The notes: generated by a model not told the origin, from the letters alone. A stretch of DNA of 64,000 nucleotides from Acanthosepion lycidas (GCA_963932145.1 OZ010600.1:47384508-47448507); one strand, 5' to 3'. Positions 36,527 through 51,771 are shown, counted from the stretch's first letter. Numbers and translations: made by a program.

Positions 36527-39500
36527 TATGTCCAAACAACTCTTTAAAAAGCCAGAGATTGATATTACATTGTATCATTATGAATGCAATCTAAAATAAT
36601 TAAGAAAAAAAAAAAAAAATTTCTTGATTCTAACAATGAATGCTAATCTACAAAATTACTCCCTTGCAAATATTCTATTTTTTTAATTTAAATAATGCCA
36701 ATTGTTTGATCATTATTTGTTGACAATCAACATATTTGGATAATGAATGCATATCATGATTTATCAGACAGGTCATTTTTATCAATGTTGCTATAACTGG
36801 TTTTCAAACAGTTTTCCTTCTTGAAATATATTCCCATGAATGATATATAATGTGTGAGCATTATATAACATGCACACACAACCAAGACTTTCTAAAAACA
36901 ATTATTATTAAATGATTTTAGTAGCCAATTTCTGATTTGAAACCTATAACTTAATTCTAAAATTTGGCACATTACCAAAGACCATGGTGCCATCTCATTA
37001 AAGTTACACATGTATCTTTTTCAATGTCATGTCCCTTCATAGATGATTATGGATCTATACAGTTTCTGATTTTTATAAAATACATGCACTGCCATGACTT
37101 CGAGAAAGTGAAGTTTTTTCTGATTACCTTCTCAGAGATTTAGAATTCAGATTGAGATCAAAGGAAGAGATGGATTTATGCCTTTCCCAATGCCATCAAT
37201 GTGAAGTGAATGCAACAGACCTGGTCAGAATGAGAATTGGCACTGATAGTTGTTACACCACCCACACATCCTTCACAAACAACATCCTCTATAGTTTAAC
37301 TTTCCTTTAAACAGCAAGATTTTAGAGTGTTCACTAATTCAAAATTTGAATGCTTAATGTTATTTTTTTCTCTGTCCTGTGTGTATAAATACAGGTTACA
37401 AAGTAAAATTTCTACACTTGCCTTGATAAGGTTCCTCAAAGAGTAAAATGCATTGGTATAAAAATTTTTCCTCTTGTCCTTTCAAACACATGCACATGTT
37501 ATATATATATATATATAAAACATACACAAATTTAAAAAAAGTAACAAATTAGTATTTGTTATTTTTTGAAGCATCTACAAATTCTACACAAATTCCTTTT
37601 TAAATCTGGATTCCCATGTGTTAAGCCCTCAAGTTATATCCAAAGAAATGTTTACTTGTTTAAATATATATGATCCCAAAAATATTTTACTGAAATTTTA
37701 AAGGGAAAGCATTATTATTATACAAAGATTCATATCTCCAATAGTTTAAATAAACTTTTAGACATTCCAGAGAGGCTACTGAAAACGAAAAACACTGGAG
37801 AATGGTTGGAGATTAGTATACTGACCGAAATATATTGACAAAAAACAACGGAAAAAAACAAAAAAAAAAAAAACAAAAAAAAAAAAATGACTAAATTAAC
37901 TCATGTCTCACAGACCTAAAGATTCAGCTACAAAAATATATACCTTTGAAAAAGTTTTTAGAGGAAAAAAAAATGACAAAATGCAAACAAGTAATTTTCT
38001 GCTTTTGCGCCTTTTTACCCAAACTATGGTTGTATTAACCATAGTTTGGGTAAAAAGACACACAAGACGATGTTAATCACAAACCTGTAATAAAATTGTA
38101 AGCATCAGAAAATCAAAATTGAGCTATGAAAACACTGAATTCAGAGAATTGGAACCTAGCCAATATGATATATGAATGAATACTAAATTATAGAGGGATT
38201 CATTCTACTTGGTTTCCAAAAAACTGCCTTGATAATTTTCTTTGACCACTGATTGAAGTATGGAATATCATATTACTTTGATGTAACCAAATACAATCAT
38301 TGACAATAAGTCCTTAGCAGTTATTCCAATATCACAGGCAAGTTTTGATCAATGAAAATAGTTGTAATATGATGGACACAATGATCACCAATGCTAGAAG
38401 ATACATAAAGCAAAATATTAAAGAATATAAGAAAAAAAAAAGAAAGTGTAATGTAGCAATAACAAATGTGATCTTGGCAAACAGATTTTAGCTTGTAATG
38501 TGAAAGAGAAGTACAAAATATCCAGAGATTTATAGAATAAAAAGAAAGTGAATTCAAAATGAAGTAAATGAGTGAAAATGGTAAAGGATGTGCCAATAAC
38601 AAAATCAGAATGTCAAGACTATTTGAGGATTTAGATAGTGACATATGTCTAAACCTAGATCAACATGTTGTTACTGTAAATGAGAAAAATAGATGTTAAA
38701 CAGTAAAATTTATAGCCCACATCAAAATCAACTACTGGAACTGATTTTTTTTTTACTGACATTTTCTATATCTTCAGTTGTGTGTACAAACAGCTAACAT
38801 TTTAGTTTACTATTTTTTAAAATCAAAAAACCAAATAGCAAACAATTTTTGTTTTCTTAAATAATTAGCAAGGCATTAAAAAAAAAAACAAAAAAAAAAA
38901 ACAAAAAACTTTTATTGAAAAATACAAAATTCAGGAAATGTCTAACTGGCTCCTCAGCACTTTCTTACTTGATAGAATTTCATCTTATGATCTCACCATC
39001 ACGATTGTTCCCCAAGGAAAGATCAGAATCAATTGCAGTTCAGTTTTTATTGAATTCATCTTTTCTACATTAATGACTATGTTTTCATGTAGTAACAGAA
39101 CTAATTTTGTTTCTCCAGTATCACCCATTTCTTTGAAAATTTGTTTTGTTTTCACTATTTAACTCATTTTATTTATTTAATTATAATTTTATTCATGTAA
39201 TTTTTATATTTTTTTTTTTAACTTATAATTTTTTCCCTTAATAATACCAATGCTGTCAAAAATAAAAAAGATCTTATTTTTAATTAACAATCAAACTTTT
39301 TGGCCATCCAAAAAATAAACTGTAAATATATATAAGTAATAAATTGTTTCATTATAAACAAAGAGAAATAGGGTTCTTTTTATCAGAATTCTATAGGCAA
39401 GATGTCAAAGAGTAAAAGAAAAAAAAAAAAAAAAAAAAAAACTTACTCCGAAAGAAGATCAGCATGGTAATAATAGTCCGATAACTTATCCAAAAATGAC

Positions 39501-42500
39501 CGCGGCTCAAGAATAAATGTTGGTAATACAACTTTAGAAAGATCCATTCCAGGACGAACCTTTTGAAATGAACAAGGAATAAAAAAAAGAAAAAAAAAAA
39601 AAGAGTTGTCATTTAAGAAAAGAAAAAGAGACTTCAAACGTGATACAAATTAAGAAGCAAATATTACTTATTGTAATTAGTATTTTTTCACAATTTAAAA
39701 TTATTATAAAGAAAAATCAATTTACTTCACATGACACTATACTAATACACTACTGACCTGCCATACGTCATGTAAAGATAATGTTAGATGCTATTTGTAC
39801 AATATCATGAAAATACCCGGATCCGAACACTGGCTAGGCTGGTCATGACAAGACAACATGAATTATTGGAGTTTGAACTGGGCATGATAGTAGGTATCAG
39901 ACAGATGGGATATTCCATTTTCTGAAAATGTGGAGATATTTGATGTCCCTTGAATTTATAGTTTCCCATGCGTACCAGAAATACCCGATAAAAGGCCACA
40001 ATGGACAGTGTAGTTGCTAAATATGAGTTCTTAATGACTAATCAGAGACATCTGGCTAGAGTTGTCGGTTGTACTAAATAAATGATACTGGTTCAATCAC
40101 ATTCAATGGCAGGAGGTATGAGACACATATCAAGCCGGTGATTTAGTGATGTAGCTAGTTGGAGGATAGGCAACATGCAGTATGATTGATATGTAACAGT
40201 TCCAGTTGTTTTGGGCAGATAGGTTTCACATATGATGCAAAACCCCATAAAGGCCATTCACCCCAGTTGTCAACAAGGTACCATGCAAACTGTTAGCGGT
40301 TCCCCAATGGAATCAGCATGGGCTGAGCCCACTGAAACATCATTGACTATTACTTTGCACTGCATTGTGACCATCTTCACACATTCATATACTCCATATA
40401 ACCCAACAACTATAGGCTATTTCAGTAGGATATCCACCATATCATCATGTCCATGTTATCTAAAAAGAGACATAACAAATCATGTGGCCACAATGTTTGC
40501 CTTACATGAGCCCAATTGAACACTCATAAAATGTGGTGGAGAGGGCTATTTACATGTATCTACAAATCTGATAGCATGGCTCAAAATCTCCCCAGAAGAA
40601 ATCCTAAACAACATTAGCACTTATCCCATGTTTTTGGCACATCATATTATCTAACATTTTTTTTTTTTTTTTAAATATTAAACATTAGCAAAATTCTACT
40701 CCCATATATAAGATATTAATGAAACAGAGAAGGCAACTGTGATATTTTACTTGATATAAAGGACAGGATGTTAGTCAAAACAGAATTTTTAACAACTTAG
40801 TTTTTCTTACACGTATTATTTTGATATTTCAAAAATATCATTCAATTACAAAACTTACCTGTTTCAATAGTGCCCAAATAAGGCTTTTGTCTTCTTCATT
40901 TACCTCTTCAGTCTGAGATTCATCGCCTTGCTAGATTTAATTAGATTAGCAGATTTAATATTGCTAAATAGAATTTATAACTCACAAAATAATATTCACA
41001 AAGAAATAGCTTGTTTTTTTTTTTTTTTTTATTCAAAAGTAAAGCAAAAAACAATTTTTAATGAAAATACATTCAATTTTTAAAATTCTCAAGAATCTAT
41101 GAAATTTTTTTTTTTATACATTTCATTATTAGATTGATGCAAGAATTTACAGTATTATAATGCGAAGGAAATCTTATAAGTGTCTTTGGAGTTAACTAGG
41201 CTATTAATGGCTTGCTTAATCAGTCAATGGTGTTGTTTTTACAAGCCTTATAAAACACACACACACACACAAATAAAAGATTCTGTATTGAGTTATAGAA
41301 ACAAGTATCAGCAGTTAAACATTTACTTTTTAACATCACAAGTTAAAAAGAATCTGCTTGAGGAAAAAGTTCTGTTTGGTAGGATTCAACGGGAATTACA
41401 AATTGTTAAAAAATTAAACAGACTTAATATAAAATGCTACAGTGAGCAACTGGTTCAATTGAAGGACACATTGGAAGAGAAAAGATCTTTTTCTGAATAA
41501 CATGCTGCATAACAACACTCAATCTTATATTGTAAATGTCACACAGCAAACAATTATGGAGCCAGAATGGGAAGTTTTTCTGCATTCCAACTATTTTCAG
41601 ACTTGTCATTTTAATCTATTACTTGTTTTATGCCATTCAACATTCATTATTAGCAGTTGAAATTATTCCAAGAACTGGAAAAATTCAATTAAACCATAAT
41701 TGTTCGCTATTATTTGGTTGAAAGGTGGCATAAAAATCTTCAAAAGCCAAAGCAAATACTTTGATGATTGAATAATGATGCTATGAATTTATATAAAAAA
41801 TATTAAAAAATTATCTATATAAAATTTATATATTAAAACATATATAAGAAACTTACATCAATGTAATATATTGGTAAAAATTGAAAATGTTTAAAGCAAC
41901 AGTCTAACAATCAATACAAGAATTTTAATTCCAAACAGTTATATTTTAGTGAACATTAAATTGATAAATAAACATATTTCTGGCTGTTAAAACAGCTAAT
42001 ATTATTTTAGTGTTAAGTGATTAGAATTTATATCTAATGATAAAGAAAATACAACTCTTATTTTCTTAAGGGTGCTATTTTGAATTTGAATTTTTTAGGG
42101 ATTTTTGTGCATGCTGTATTTATAAGTTTCTAATATAGCATTAATTAAAAACAGATTTTTGCTGTGCTAAATTTAAATTTACATAAAAAGTAGTAAAAAT
42201 ACTTCAAAAATAATATTTATACTAATTAAAATTAAAACTAATTTTCTATTTGGAAATATTAATTCTTTAAGTTTGGCAGGCACTTTTTTTACTGTTGAAA
42301 TTTTTTTATCTTGATCAGCATGATATGAAATTCTATAACCAGCATCTTATACTAATGCTTTCAAGAGTAAATAGAAAGAATTTCATGTTGATTTTATGTT
42401 TAAAATTATCTAAAAATTCCTAAAGTGGTAATTGCAAACAATTTATATTAAAAAAAAAAATTAATTTCTCTTAAATAAATGAGTGTTTTTATCAATCAGA

Positions 42501-45500
42501 AATGCCTTATTTCTAAAAGAGGATGTTATTTTAATTACCAAACCAAGTTCTTCATGTTCATTTTCCACATATGGGGTTTCAACAGGTTCAGAGTCTTCAT
42601 TAAAATGTCTATATTCATCTTCATCTGACTGGCTAAACTCGCTCTCAATTTCACTCTTGGCTTCATCCCGATCAGTTTTGTAATCTTCATCAAGACCTTG
42701 AAGAGAAAGAAAAAAAAAATTCCATCATGAAATCAAATATTCAAATGGGCTAAGGTTTCTGGGGTGGTTTTACCTACTTTTTTCTTCATCAACCACCGTG
42801 ATAATATATTTTAACAAGATATCTGAGCTGCTATCCATAAGAGAAAAATGCTGACGTTACTAAATGCAACAATTGAAAATATCATTTTAGAATTAAGATT
42901 TGAAAATATTATATTATACCACATTGAATATGGTAAAGGAATGAGAGATTTAAAATAGATTTCACTATATAAAGGCATGCACTGTAGTGATAGTAAACAA
43001 GTTGATTGTATAATAGCATGTACAGTTGTTTGTTAATAAGTCTGTAGTCTAATGATCAAAGAAGTATTATATTGTACAATAAATATTTACTTTTCTTCTT
43101 GTTTATTAATGTACTTAACCAAACACTTCATTATTTACATTGATCAAACATTGTATAGTGAACATTTCTGATCAAAGTTCAGTCACTAACTACAACAGGC
43201 TATGGACATGGATCTAATCAAGTTAATTGTCCTGGTTTTAATTTTTTTCTTTTTAGATAAAGTTTCTAATAATTATATTTTAGTTTAAATTAATTTTGTC
43301 TTTATTGTTATTGTTTTCTGACCTCAAATTTATCATTTGTTCTCTTCTAATCAAAAACTGAACTCCTAAAATGGGAAATGTTTGCAAAGTTAACCCAGTT
43401 TATTGAGAGGTCATGGATTCGGTGAGGATCATCCTAATGATAGGCAAGCACCAGAAGTGACATATACGAGAGAAGCATATGTCCCTTTGTTCTAAAATAT
43501 AACTGACACCTAAGGAAAGCCTGAGGTGACAAAGACTAAAATGTAATAAAAACTAACAAAGAGGAAAGGAGTCAGAGCAAAATTACAAGCTGATTGTCTT
43601 TAAAACAAAATTCTTCAATTTTTACTAAAAACAATTTGGTTTATTATTACTTTTTCAACTAGTATTCCTTTCATCTTTAAACATTAATAATAATTGACAA
43701 TGCTTCATCTAATAATAAATTTAAGATAATTTATTTTTAGACTATTCCAGGTTTGCATCTGTTTTTCAAGTGTTGGTATTATATTACTAAGTGGAGGAGC
43801 AGAAAAAATAATCTTGATTCAGTTTTTTTCAGTTTCTCAATTTAAATATCTACTTAATAATCATTCTATTTTTCAAAATATTAATAAATATATTTTAATG
43901 AAAATAGGATACAATAACAAAAGGTACCTTGATTGGCAAAATGCTTTTCACAGTCACTATCATCCAGTTGGTCGTTATTTTCTGTTTGAAAAGAGGAATC
44001 CAGATAAGATTCGGAGCCCTCAGTATTGGCAGCAGATGTACTCACATCTCGATCCTTTACCATCGATTTCATTAACAGGCTTGTGCAGCGTAATGCAAGC
44101 TCTAAACCATCCATCCAACATTTACCTGGAAGAAAAAAAAAAAAAAAAAAAAAAATCAGCCATTAATATCAAAACATTAATAAAATATTGATACTTCTTA
44201 GTCATTAGATTATATTGCCTGTAACATTGCACAATTTGTTCAGGCAACTGAACTGTTTGGTTTCTCTCGGGAAAAAGAATGTCACACATTACCGAGTCTT
44301 ACTTGAGGTCCAGACAATTGACAGGGGACACTGCTGGATAGTGAGAAAATTGAAAATGGAAAACATTGGCTTGTCAAGTAATTGCATAACTTAAATCAAT
44401 GTAGATTTCAGCAAAGGGTAGTTTTCTTTACTTTGCAGGCAAGAAAAGCATTCCTTTCAATGTATAAATTAGAATCCAGTGTTACACAAGTGGTGGTGAA
44501 TAAATCCCATTGCTGGAATGTAGCAAACAGATTTATATATTAGCTTTCATTTTCTGCTTGCAATTTTATTCTGTAGTATAAGACATTTTTCTCTTTCCTG
44601 ACAGATTTTATGCCTGGAGAAGGCTGTAGAATGGATTGGCAAAGACATAATAACAACTACACAATGAATGAGTTCAGTTATCAATTTTAGATTCCTATAA
44701 ATTTTGAAGGATATAGAAAAGTACTGATTATTTTTTTATTTCTATACAATATTCTTATTCTTTATTAAAGTTGCATATTGTTATTTAGGCTCTATTAAAG
44801 AGGTGTAATAATCAAATTGAAAAAATAAAGTTTAAATTTTGGTTAAAACTACTTATATCACTTTCAGATTTATTTTGGTAGAAGGCATGAATCCAACTCT
44901 TTCTCTGCACACCTCAATTACTAATTATCTTTACCATAATCTTGTCATGCTATGCGAGCAAGCAGAAAAAAAAAATGAACAATTCACTCTCCCATGGTTA
45001 CCAGCCAAGCACTTATCCAAGTCATGACATTCTTTCCTACTACTGGTACCCAATATAGAATAAGTGGGAAAAAAGGGCACCACCAAATAATTTTCTTTGC
45101 TTACTTAAATGCCATGATTCACATTATTACACCCTGACATCCCAGTCTAGCATGTCAGCCTAATTTCTTGGTTATGAGACAACAAATTAAAAAAAAGATA
45201 AGCGGTTGTTGAAAATTGATGCTATATTGCAAATATGTGTATCCATGTGTATTAATCTGTAAGGCTATACTGAAGTTTGTACACATTTGCATGTCATGGT
45301 CAAATGAAAAGTTTCAAGGACCCAGATTTTTTTTGTATAGCTGCAAGATCTAAAGTAATGATATAGGCTATGTGAGGTTAACAAGTCAATCAAATGAAGC
45401 AATTTCTAGCAAAATGTACCAAGATAATTGAGCTTGCTATGAAATACAAAAATGTTTTATAATCTCTTAAATAGTAAGGTGAATAAGGTTAAATTTGACT

Positions 45501-46184
45501 TCTGAGGTCATTGGGGGTAGACCTTGTAACTTTTATTTTCTCTACTAGCTTAAAAGCCACCCTATCGGGTAGCATGTAAGCTAGCTCCTGTGTAGGGTTC
45601 TTGATTGGGCCTTGGCTTGTTAAGGAGTTTGAGAGTCCCCAAGTCTTTGCATATTCTCAGTATTGAAAGCTCTCCTGGATTTGATCTGGGCTTTCTTTTG
45701 CATGGGACTTTCTTTTCTTCACTGCATCCTTGGCTCTTTTGATTAAAATCTGGTCCTCTGTTGACAGATTTCTTTTTGTTAAGCATACAACTGCCATATG
45801 TGATAGCAACAATAAACTAGAGAAGAATTCAAAACTGATCACAGCATTTAAGTATTGCATTAATATTTAAGATTACCTTTTAAAAGTTCAACAACAATTC
45901 TTCTGCAGCCACTTAATTTAAAAACAATTTGATGTGTGTAGGTCCTTACTTTCTGTACAAACTTTCGCTGGATTTTATATTATTTTGATTATTCCCAAAT
46001 TTATTTCCAAGTTATAAAAATTGTTATCGTACAAAAAACAACCCCCCCAAAACAATCACAGTAATGAAAACTTTGGAATCCCAAATTTCTGTAACATGAA
46101 CTATTGAAAGTTAGAGTTGTGTCCCTTTAATTGAAAAAGGTGTGACACACTGACATTAACATTTATTTTATATATATATATATA

Positions 46185-46256
<72 letters not shown>

Positions 46257-48570
46257 ATTTAGATTTAAACAGCTATTCAAGTGTAATGTCAATTGACATC
46301 TCCAGTTGCCTTGATCTATCCACTACCCTCATCCTTTCTTCTATCACTCCTATCTGATCTTGCTCTAAATTTTCTGTAACCCCTTGTGCCCTAGTGGCTT
46401 CCTCTGCTTTGCTTGGGATGAAATGCTTAAACAAAAAACAAAAAAACAAAAAAAAAAAACAAAAAACGAAAACGAAACAACTTCAATTTCCAATGATGCT
46501 CTACTTTGTCAAAACCATCAACAAGTTGTAAGGATAAGATCAAAGGATTTCTTTATACCCCCCCCCCCATGACCATCTATATGTTTGTTGCTCTAGGGTT
46601 GAATCTTCAAACAACCTTTTCATACTGGCACCTACTGAGAAGCATTCATTTTGTGTACATAGAAACCTTGCCAAACTCAGAGACTACATCATTTGTTTGG
46701 TTTTAGACAAGTGTAGTATAATGTATACATTGTAAATTTCATATCAAAATTTAATTAACAACTGTTACTGCACAATGAATAATTAGTCCCACTGTTGCAT
46801 TGGAAGAGAAAAGATCTTTATTTAAGCAAAGTCACCAATTTTGCTACATAACACTTGTATTCATATTAAAAATGCAAGATAGTAATCATGAAGTTGGGAT
46901 GGGAAATTCTTCTAAATGTGGTATTTTTACATTGTTGTGAACAACCATTATTCATCACTTGTAACTTCTTTTCAAAAGCGAGTTGTTTTTGTTGTTTGGG
47001 CAGAGAATCACAGATAGAAAATGTAGTCCGTTAAATTTTTCCATTAAATTGTGAGGCACCCTACAATGCTCATGTAAGTTATGTGGCATATCTCTGATAC
47101 CCCAGGTCTGCCAAAATGTTCTCACAGTCTTCCAGATCAAAATTTCTACTTCCAAACCTAATGAACTACTTGAAAAAGAATACTTTCAATAATGGCACTA
47201 TCCCCATAAATGGCACATATCTTTTTTGCTGTTTGTACAGTGTGTTTTCCTTTCCATCAAATGATGAAAATTTATCTGCTTCCTCTATCCTCACTTTTAA
47301 TGTAAAAACATTGAAAATTCACAAGCCACATGCAAATTGTATAGAAAGATGCATTAAAATAAATGTCACCTTTCAGAATATGTATATCAGTTATATATCT
47401 CAGTCACATGTGAAATTAAATCACTGGTTCACTTATTTAAAAACACTATAAACTTTTGTTCCTACCCAATATTAAGTCTAGCATAATCAGTAAACTGATT
47501 AACATCACGTAAATAATCAAATCATAGTCCAAATGCTTTTTTCTGAGAAATGCAAGTTCCTGACATGAGATGCACTTAAAGAGAAAAAAAAAAAAAGTGC
47601 TTCAACAGTCACCAGGTCTCTTATACCCTGATAGTTGCTATCAATACTAGGCCCACACCTAAACACCTGTTTAACACATTATTCCTCTGATGACCCAGAA
47701 TGAAAAATAGGCAATGTTTAAACTTCATACCTGTAAAAAAGAAGAAAGTGTCAAAAAGACAACTGCTATTACTGTATCCTTTGACACCATCAGCAATATT
47801 TATTGTTTTAAAAAAGCTGTTTAGAATTTTAAGAACAAAAATATTACACACTATTTAGTTGTTAGATTGTTTAGTTACAAGATTATAAAAATATGTGACC
47901 CACCTACAATGCAATATTTATTATTTACCATTTTATAAACAACTATGAAAGAATTGAGTTTCTGTTTTAATTATCTATTTATAATATATATTATTTCTGA
48001 GATATCTACATGCTATGACATTAAACATACATGAGAAATCTATTGAATCAACAAAGATGCCAGAAAGTTATGGCTGTGGTATGGTTTAGGGTTACAAAGT
48101 ATTATCATGTTTGTTCAGTCACCCTGTCAATAGTAAATTCTGCTTGAGAGTTTTTACAGGCATAAAAAACAGTAAAAATATTGATTATTGATTGTGTTCA
48201 GAAAGTGTAAATAATTTTATTACAAAAACATCTACATACATAAATAAAAAATATTTAGGCAGATACCATTAAAAATATTTTGTTGAAAATTACAAACAAA
48301 TCAATTTTTTTTTCCTTTACTTTTTCTGTACAAAAGAATGCAGGTCAGTCATATCTCTTTAAATACATTAGATACTTAAATTTTAGATAAATTTGGTTAC
48401 ACAATTAGTTATTATCAAGATTTGAAACATGAAAAGTGAAGGATAAATAATATGGATGTTAGTCATTTTATAATTTTTATTTTAGTTTGTTATAACAGAC
48501 TCAAGACAATAACTGGGCAAAATAGTGAAGTCAGTTAAATACATTCAAAATCCCAATGCCTAGAACATTG

Positions 48571-48616
<46 letters not shown>

Positions 48617-51600
48617 CAATAACTAACATTTGTAGTTTTTGTCACTTTAATTTGAAGATAACACAATGGGTCAACATTTACATCATAATGAGGCCATACT
48701 GTACCAGGTAGTGCTAAATAGTTTTGGGCTCAACCAATTTCCCAAAATCTGACCAAACATCACTATTTTATTTTTTTTTTAAAGTTTTTTTTTGGTCTAT
48801 TCAAGAAGTACTTCTTCATAAAGGTTTGATGAAATTTAACACTGTGAAGCTGATTTTCTTGAACTTCAACACTGCCTTTGTTTTTACAATTACATTTTAT
48901 GGACATCAGTCCTCAAGCTATAACAGTTGTGCTGCACTTTTCTATTATGACTGGATAATGTTCATCCATTTAAATTTTGCAACTGCGTTGTCCTTACCGA
49001 CTTAAATACTATTTTAGTCATCATTTCATATAGTTTGTCAATGAAAATCTGTTGTAAATTAATATATAATAAATTATTAATTTGTTATAAATATATAAAA
49101 GTCCTTTTCAGAGTATTTGGCCCAATAAATAAAATGTTTATATATTTTAAGATGCATATAAAAAAAAAAAGTAAAAGAAATGATTACTACCTGCTGACTC
49201 TGATGGAGCACGAAATATCAAATGAGAATATGGCAAAGGTTGAACCAAAGCTCCAATAGTTTCTCCTTTTGGTCCCTAAAAAAAAACAAAACAAAAAAAA
49301 AACAAAAAACACACTTTCAAACAAAAATTTTAAAATACATATCTGCATTTTAAATTATGGCTTTAAGAGGATAAGAATTTTAATAATAAAAATATACTGG
49401 TATATTGAAATGCAATTTTCTTACCAATCTGTTAATGTCTTTGCATATATATGAACTAAAAATGACCTTTCTATTTTAAATTTGTTACACCTCAATTTTG
49501 TATTCACACAAATAACAATTCATAAAATATTTATGTGTACTATTCTTTTGATTCTGTGACTATGTTTAACATTTGTTTAAAAACAGGTTTAGTTTTTTTT
49601 CCAGCTTTTATTATAATACTAAAAAAGAAAAAAAAAAAAAAGAAAAAGTGAAAATAAAATAACATTAATACTAGTGGTTTCTTTTCATGCTAAATTCACA
49701 AATCTTATATGCACATTTGTTAAATTACAACTGTGACAATGTGATTTGATAGAAGAAACAGAAAGCAAGTTTTAATTATGAGTGTTGGTTAATAAGTAAG
49801 GTTTTCTGCTCCATGGCATTGCTTATAATGGAGATAGAAACTATATAATTATAGATAAGTACATAAATTAGACACGAGTACTAAGTTCAGTCAGCAATAG
49901 ATTGTTTTTTGCAGGTTATTTAAAGCCAGAAAATATTTTTAGACTAAGGTTTTTTTTTTGGAGATAATGATTTACTAATACAAGTCCTATTAATTAACCC
50001 ATAGCTGGGGGAGAAGAGGTGGAGTCATACCTTTTCAAAGGGTATTTGTGCTTAATATAACAAACTTGACTGCAACTTGGCTCTCTGATTTCCAATTCTA
50101 TCCATTACACTACCTGAACTTCCAAGCTTACAGCACTTGGTATTCCTAAGCAGTCACCAATCCAAGTACTGACCAGGCTCAACATTGCTTAACTCCAGTG
50201 ATCATATGAGAACAAGTGTTTCAACATGATATGGCCATAAGCTTTTGGCACTGTTGCGTGCTAATTGAAATTTACATACATAGGAAACCAACAAAACTTT
50301 GCAAGCACTCAAACAAGGTATCCACAGAATAAGGCCTGAGAGGAGAAATGTTTGCATTATGACAATGCAAAGCTGCTCTGCAGTCAACAAATGGTGCAGA
50401 GAGTTTGAAATTCTCAGTTGTCAAACACTGTTCACACAGCTCTGATTGTCACCACCAGACTTCTGGTTGTTGCTGTTAAAATTGAAAGAGGTGTAAAAAG
50501 ATCAACATTTTTCATTCAGTGCCAAAGTTAAAGTTGCTCTGCATAAAAACTTGTAATTTTGAAGAGAAATAAATTTACTTCACTTTCATAAGTTTCATTA
50601 TTGTATCAGTTTTAAAACTAGTTTTTAAACACTGTATTAATGTTATCACCATCATTCATTTTTGCAACATTGTTTTTATCAGAAATTAATATTAATTCTT
50701 AATTTACAGATTACAATACCATTGTTATTTAAAATCTGAAACGTTCACTTTGTTGATTTGAAAGAATTTGTTTTAAAATAACAAAAGATTGTAGATAGGC
50801 TAAGATTGTCTACCCTGACTTTTCCTTTTCTTTATATGCATAAGCTCAGTTAACACAATTTCATGATTTTCAGCTTCTAATGAAAAGTCAAAATAAAAAA
50901 TGTACATAAAAATATCATTTAAGTTATCACTCTGATAGTTCACCTAGACTTTGAGGACTATTGTACTATAGCAATCCTAGTTGCAATACTAATCTAAGTC
51001 TAGAAATATATATTCTGACACCAGAAGTTATAAATAACTGTATATAATGATAATATGTAAAAAAAAAAAAAAAATCATAATTACAACTCTAGCTCACCAA
51101 AGGTTAGTTAGAGTTGAATTATGATTTTTTTTTTTTAGATTTTAATATTTATTTTTGCGCCAACCTAATAAAAGAAGCAAAATTTTATCTTGATAACCAA
51201 AAATATCACCTGTGTTTGGTGTTTACAACTATACTAATAAAAGAAAACATTATTTTGATGACAACATTAATCCTAAATTGAATTCTGCTATTCATTCAAA
51301 ATAAATGATTATAAAATGATGGATTTTTTTTTAATTAACTCCAAACAAGGTGATAATGTCACTAATTTAAAGTAAAAGAGAAGAAGACTTTAAAAAGAAA
51401 CTGGGAAGCCATTCCTAAAGAGGAAACAATAGCTATACCTCTACTCTTCAAAAGACCAGTGAGGAGTGTGAACCAGACAATAGTTATTTACTATAAATGG
51501 TGAACAAGCTGTCAAAAATTCAACAAAATTAACAATTGATTTAAATGAGAATAAAGACAATGTTATAAAGAAATCAGAAATTCTTAATAATATAATCATA

Positions 51601-51735
51601 TTGCCTTTGTGGCCCATATTGATTGATCCAATGGGTGGAAAAGTTTGAAACAGAAGCCATCCTTTTTGGAAGGTCTTTCAATCAGACGACAAGTGTTTAG
51701 AAGAATAGTTCCTATCCAGTGGCTGCTCTGTAAAG

Positions 51736-51771
<36 letters not shown>

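Larger units (their letters stand above)
34865..39446. other. OSBPL8: intron 8 of ORP8
   Basis: Contains a minus-strand LINE 3' region, a 40-A run (36497-36524 region), a TA repeat at 37501-37517 and a perfect hairpin (38011-38057). The rest is AT-rich without recognised features. Confidence 0.7.
44126..49190. other. OSBPL8: intron 4 of ORP8
   Basis: No named transposon recognised. A dispersed repeat (46800-46970) is shared with 41455-41625. Long TA (46169-46251) and A (48572-48614) tracts are present. 44220-44640, 45540-45800 and 46960-47300 are less AT-rich, with short uninformative ORFs, and are probably old repeats. Confidence 0.6.
49276..51604. other. OSBPL8: intron 3 of ORP8 (GC-AG)
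   Basis: The minus-strand donor reads AAG then gcaata and the acceptor ttttttttag. It holds the 5S-derived repeat (50035-50242) and a solo mariner-MITE end (51072-51170). Otherwise AT-rich. Confidence 0.75.

Noticed and set aside
38321-38644. 107-codon minus-strand hydrophobic ORF
   Set aside because: AT-driven Leu/Ile/Ser/Phe composition in an intron; no family match.
45562-45860. Lys/Arg/Pro-rich minus-strand ORFs
   Set aside because: No domain recognised; two overlapping frames in sequence that looks like an old repeat.
46169-46251. TA tract as an inverted-repeat structure
   Set aside because: Self-complementarity is trivial for a dinucleotide repeat.
47116-47451. 111-codon plus-strand ORF and its minus-strand partner 46955-47155
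   Set aside because: Sits in old repeat-like sequence; neither frame shows a motif I recognise.
50124-50242. Functional 5S rRNA gene
   Set aside because: Too many differences from conserved 5S positions and no tandem array; treated as SINE head or pseudogene.
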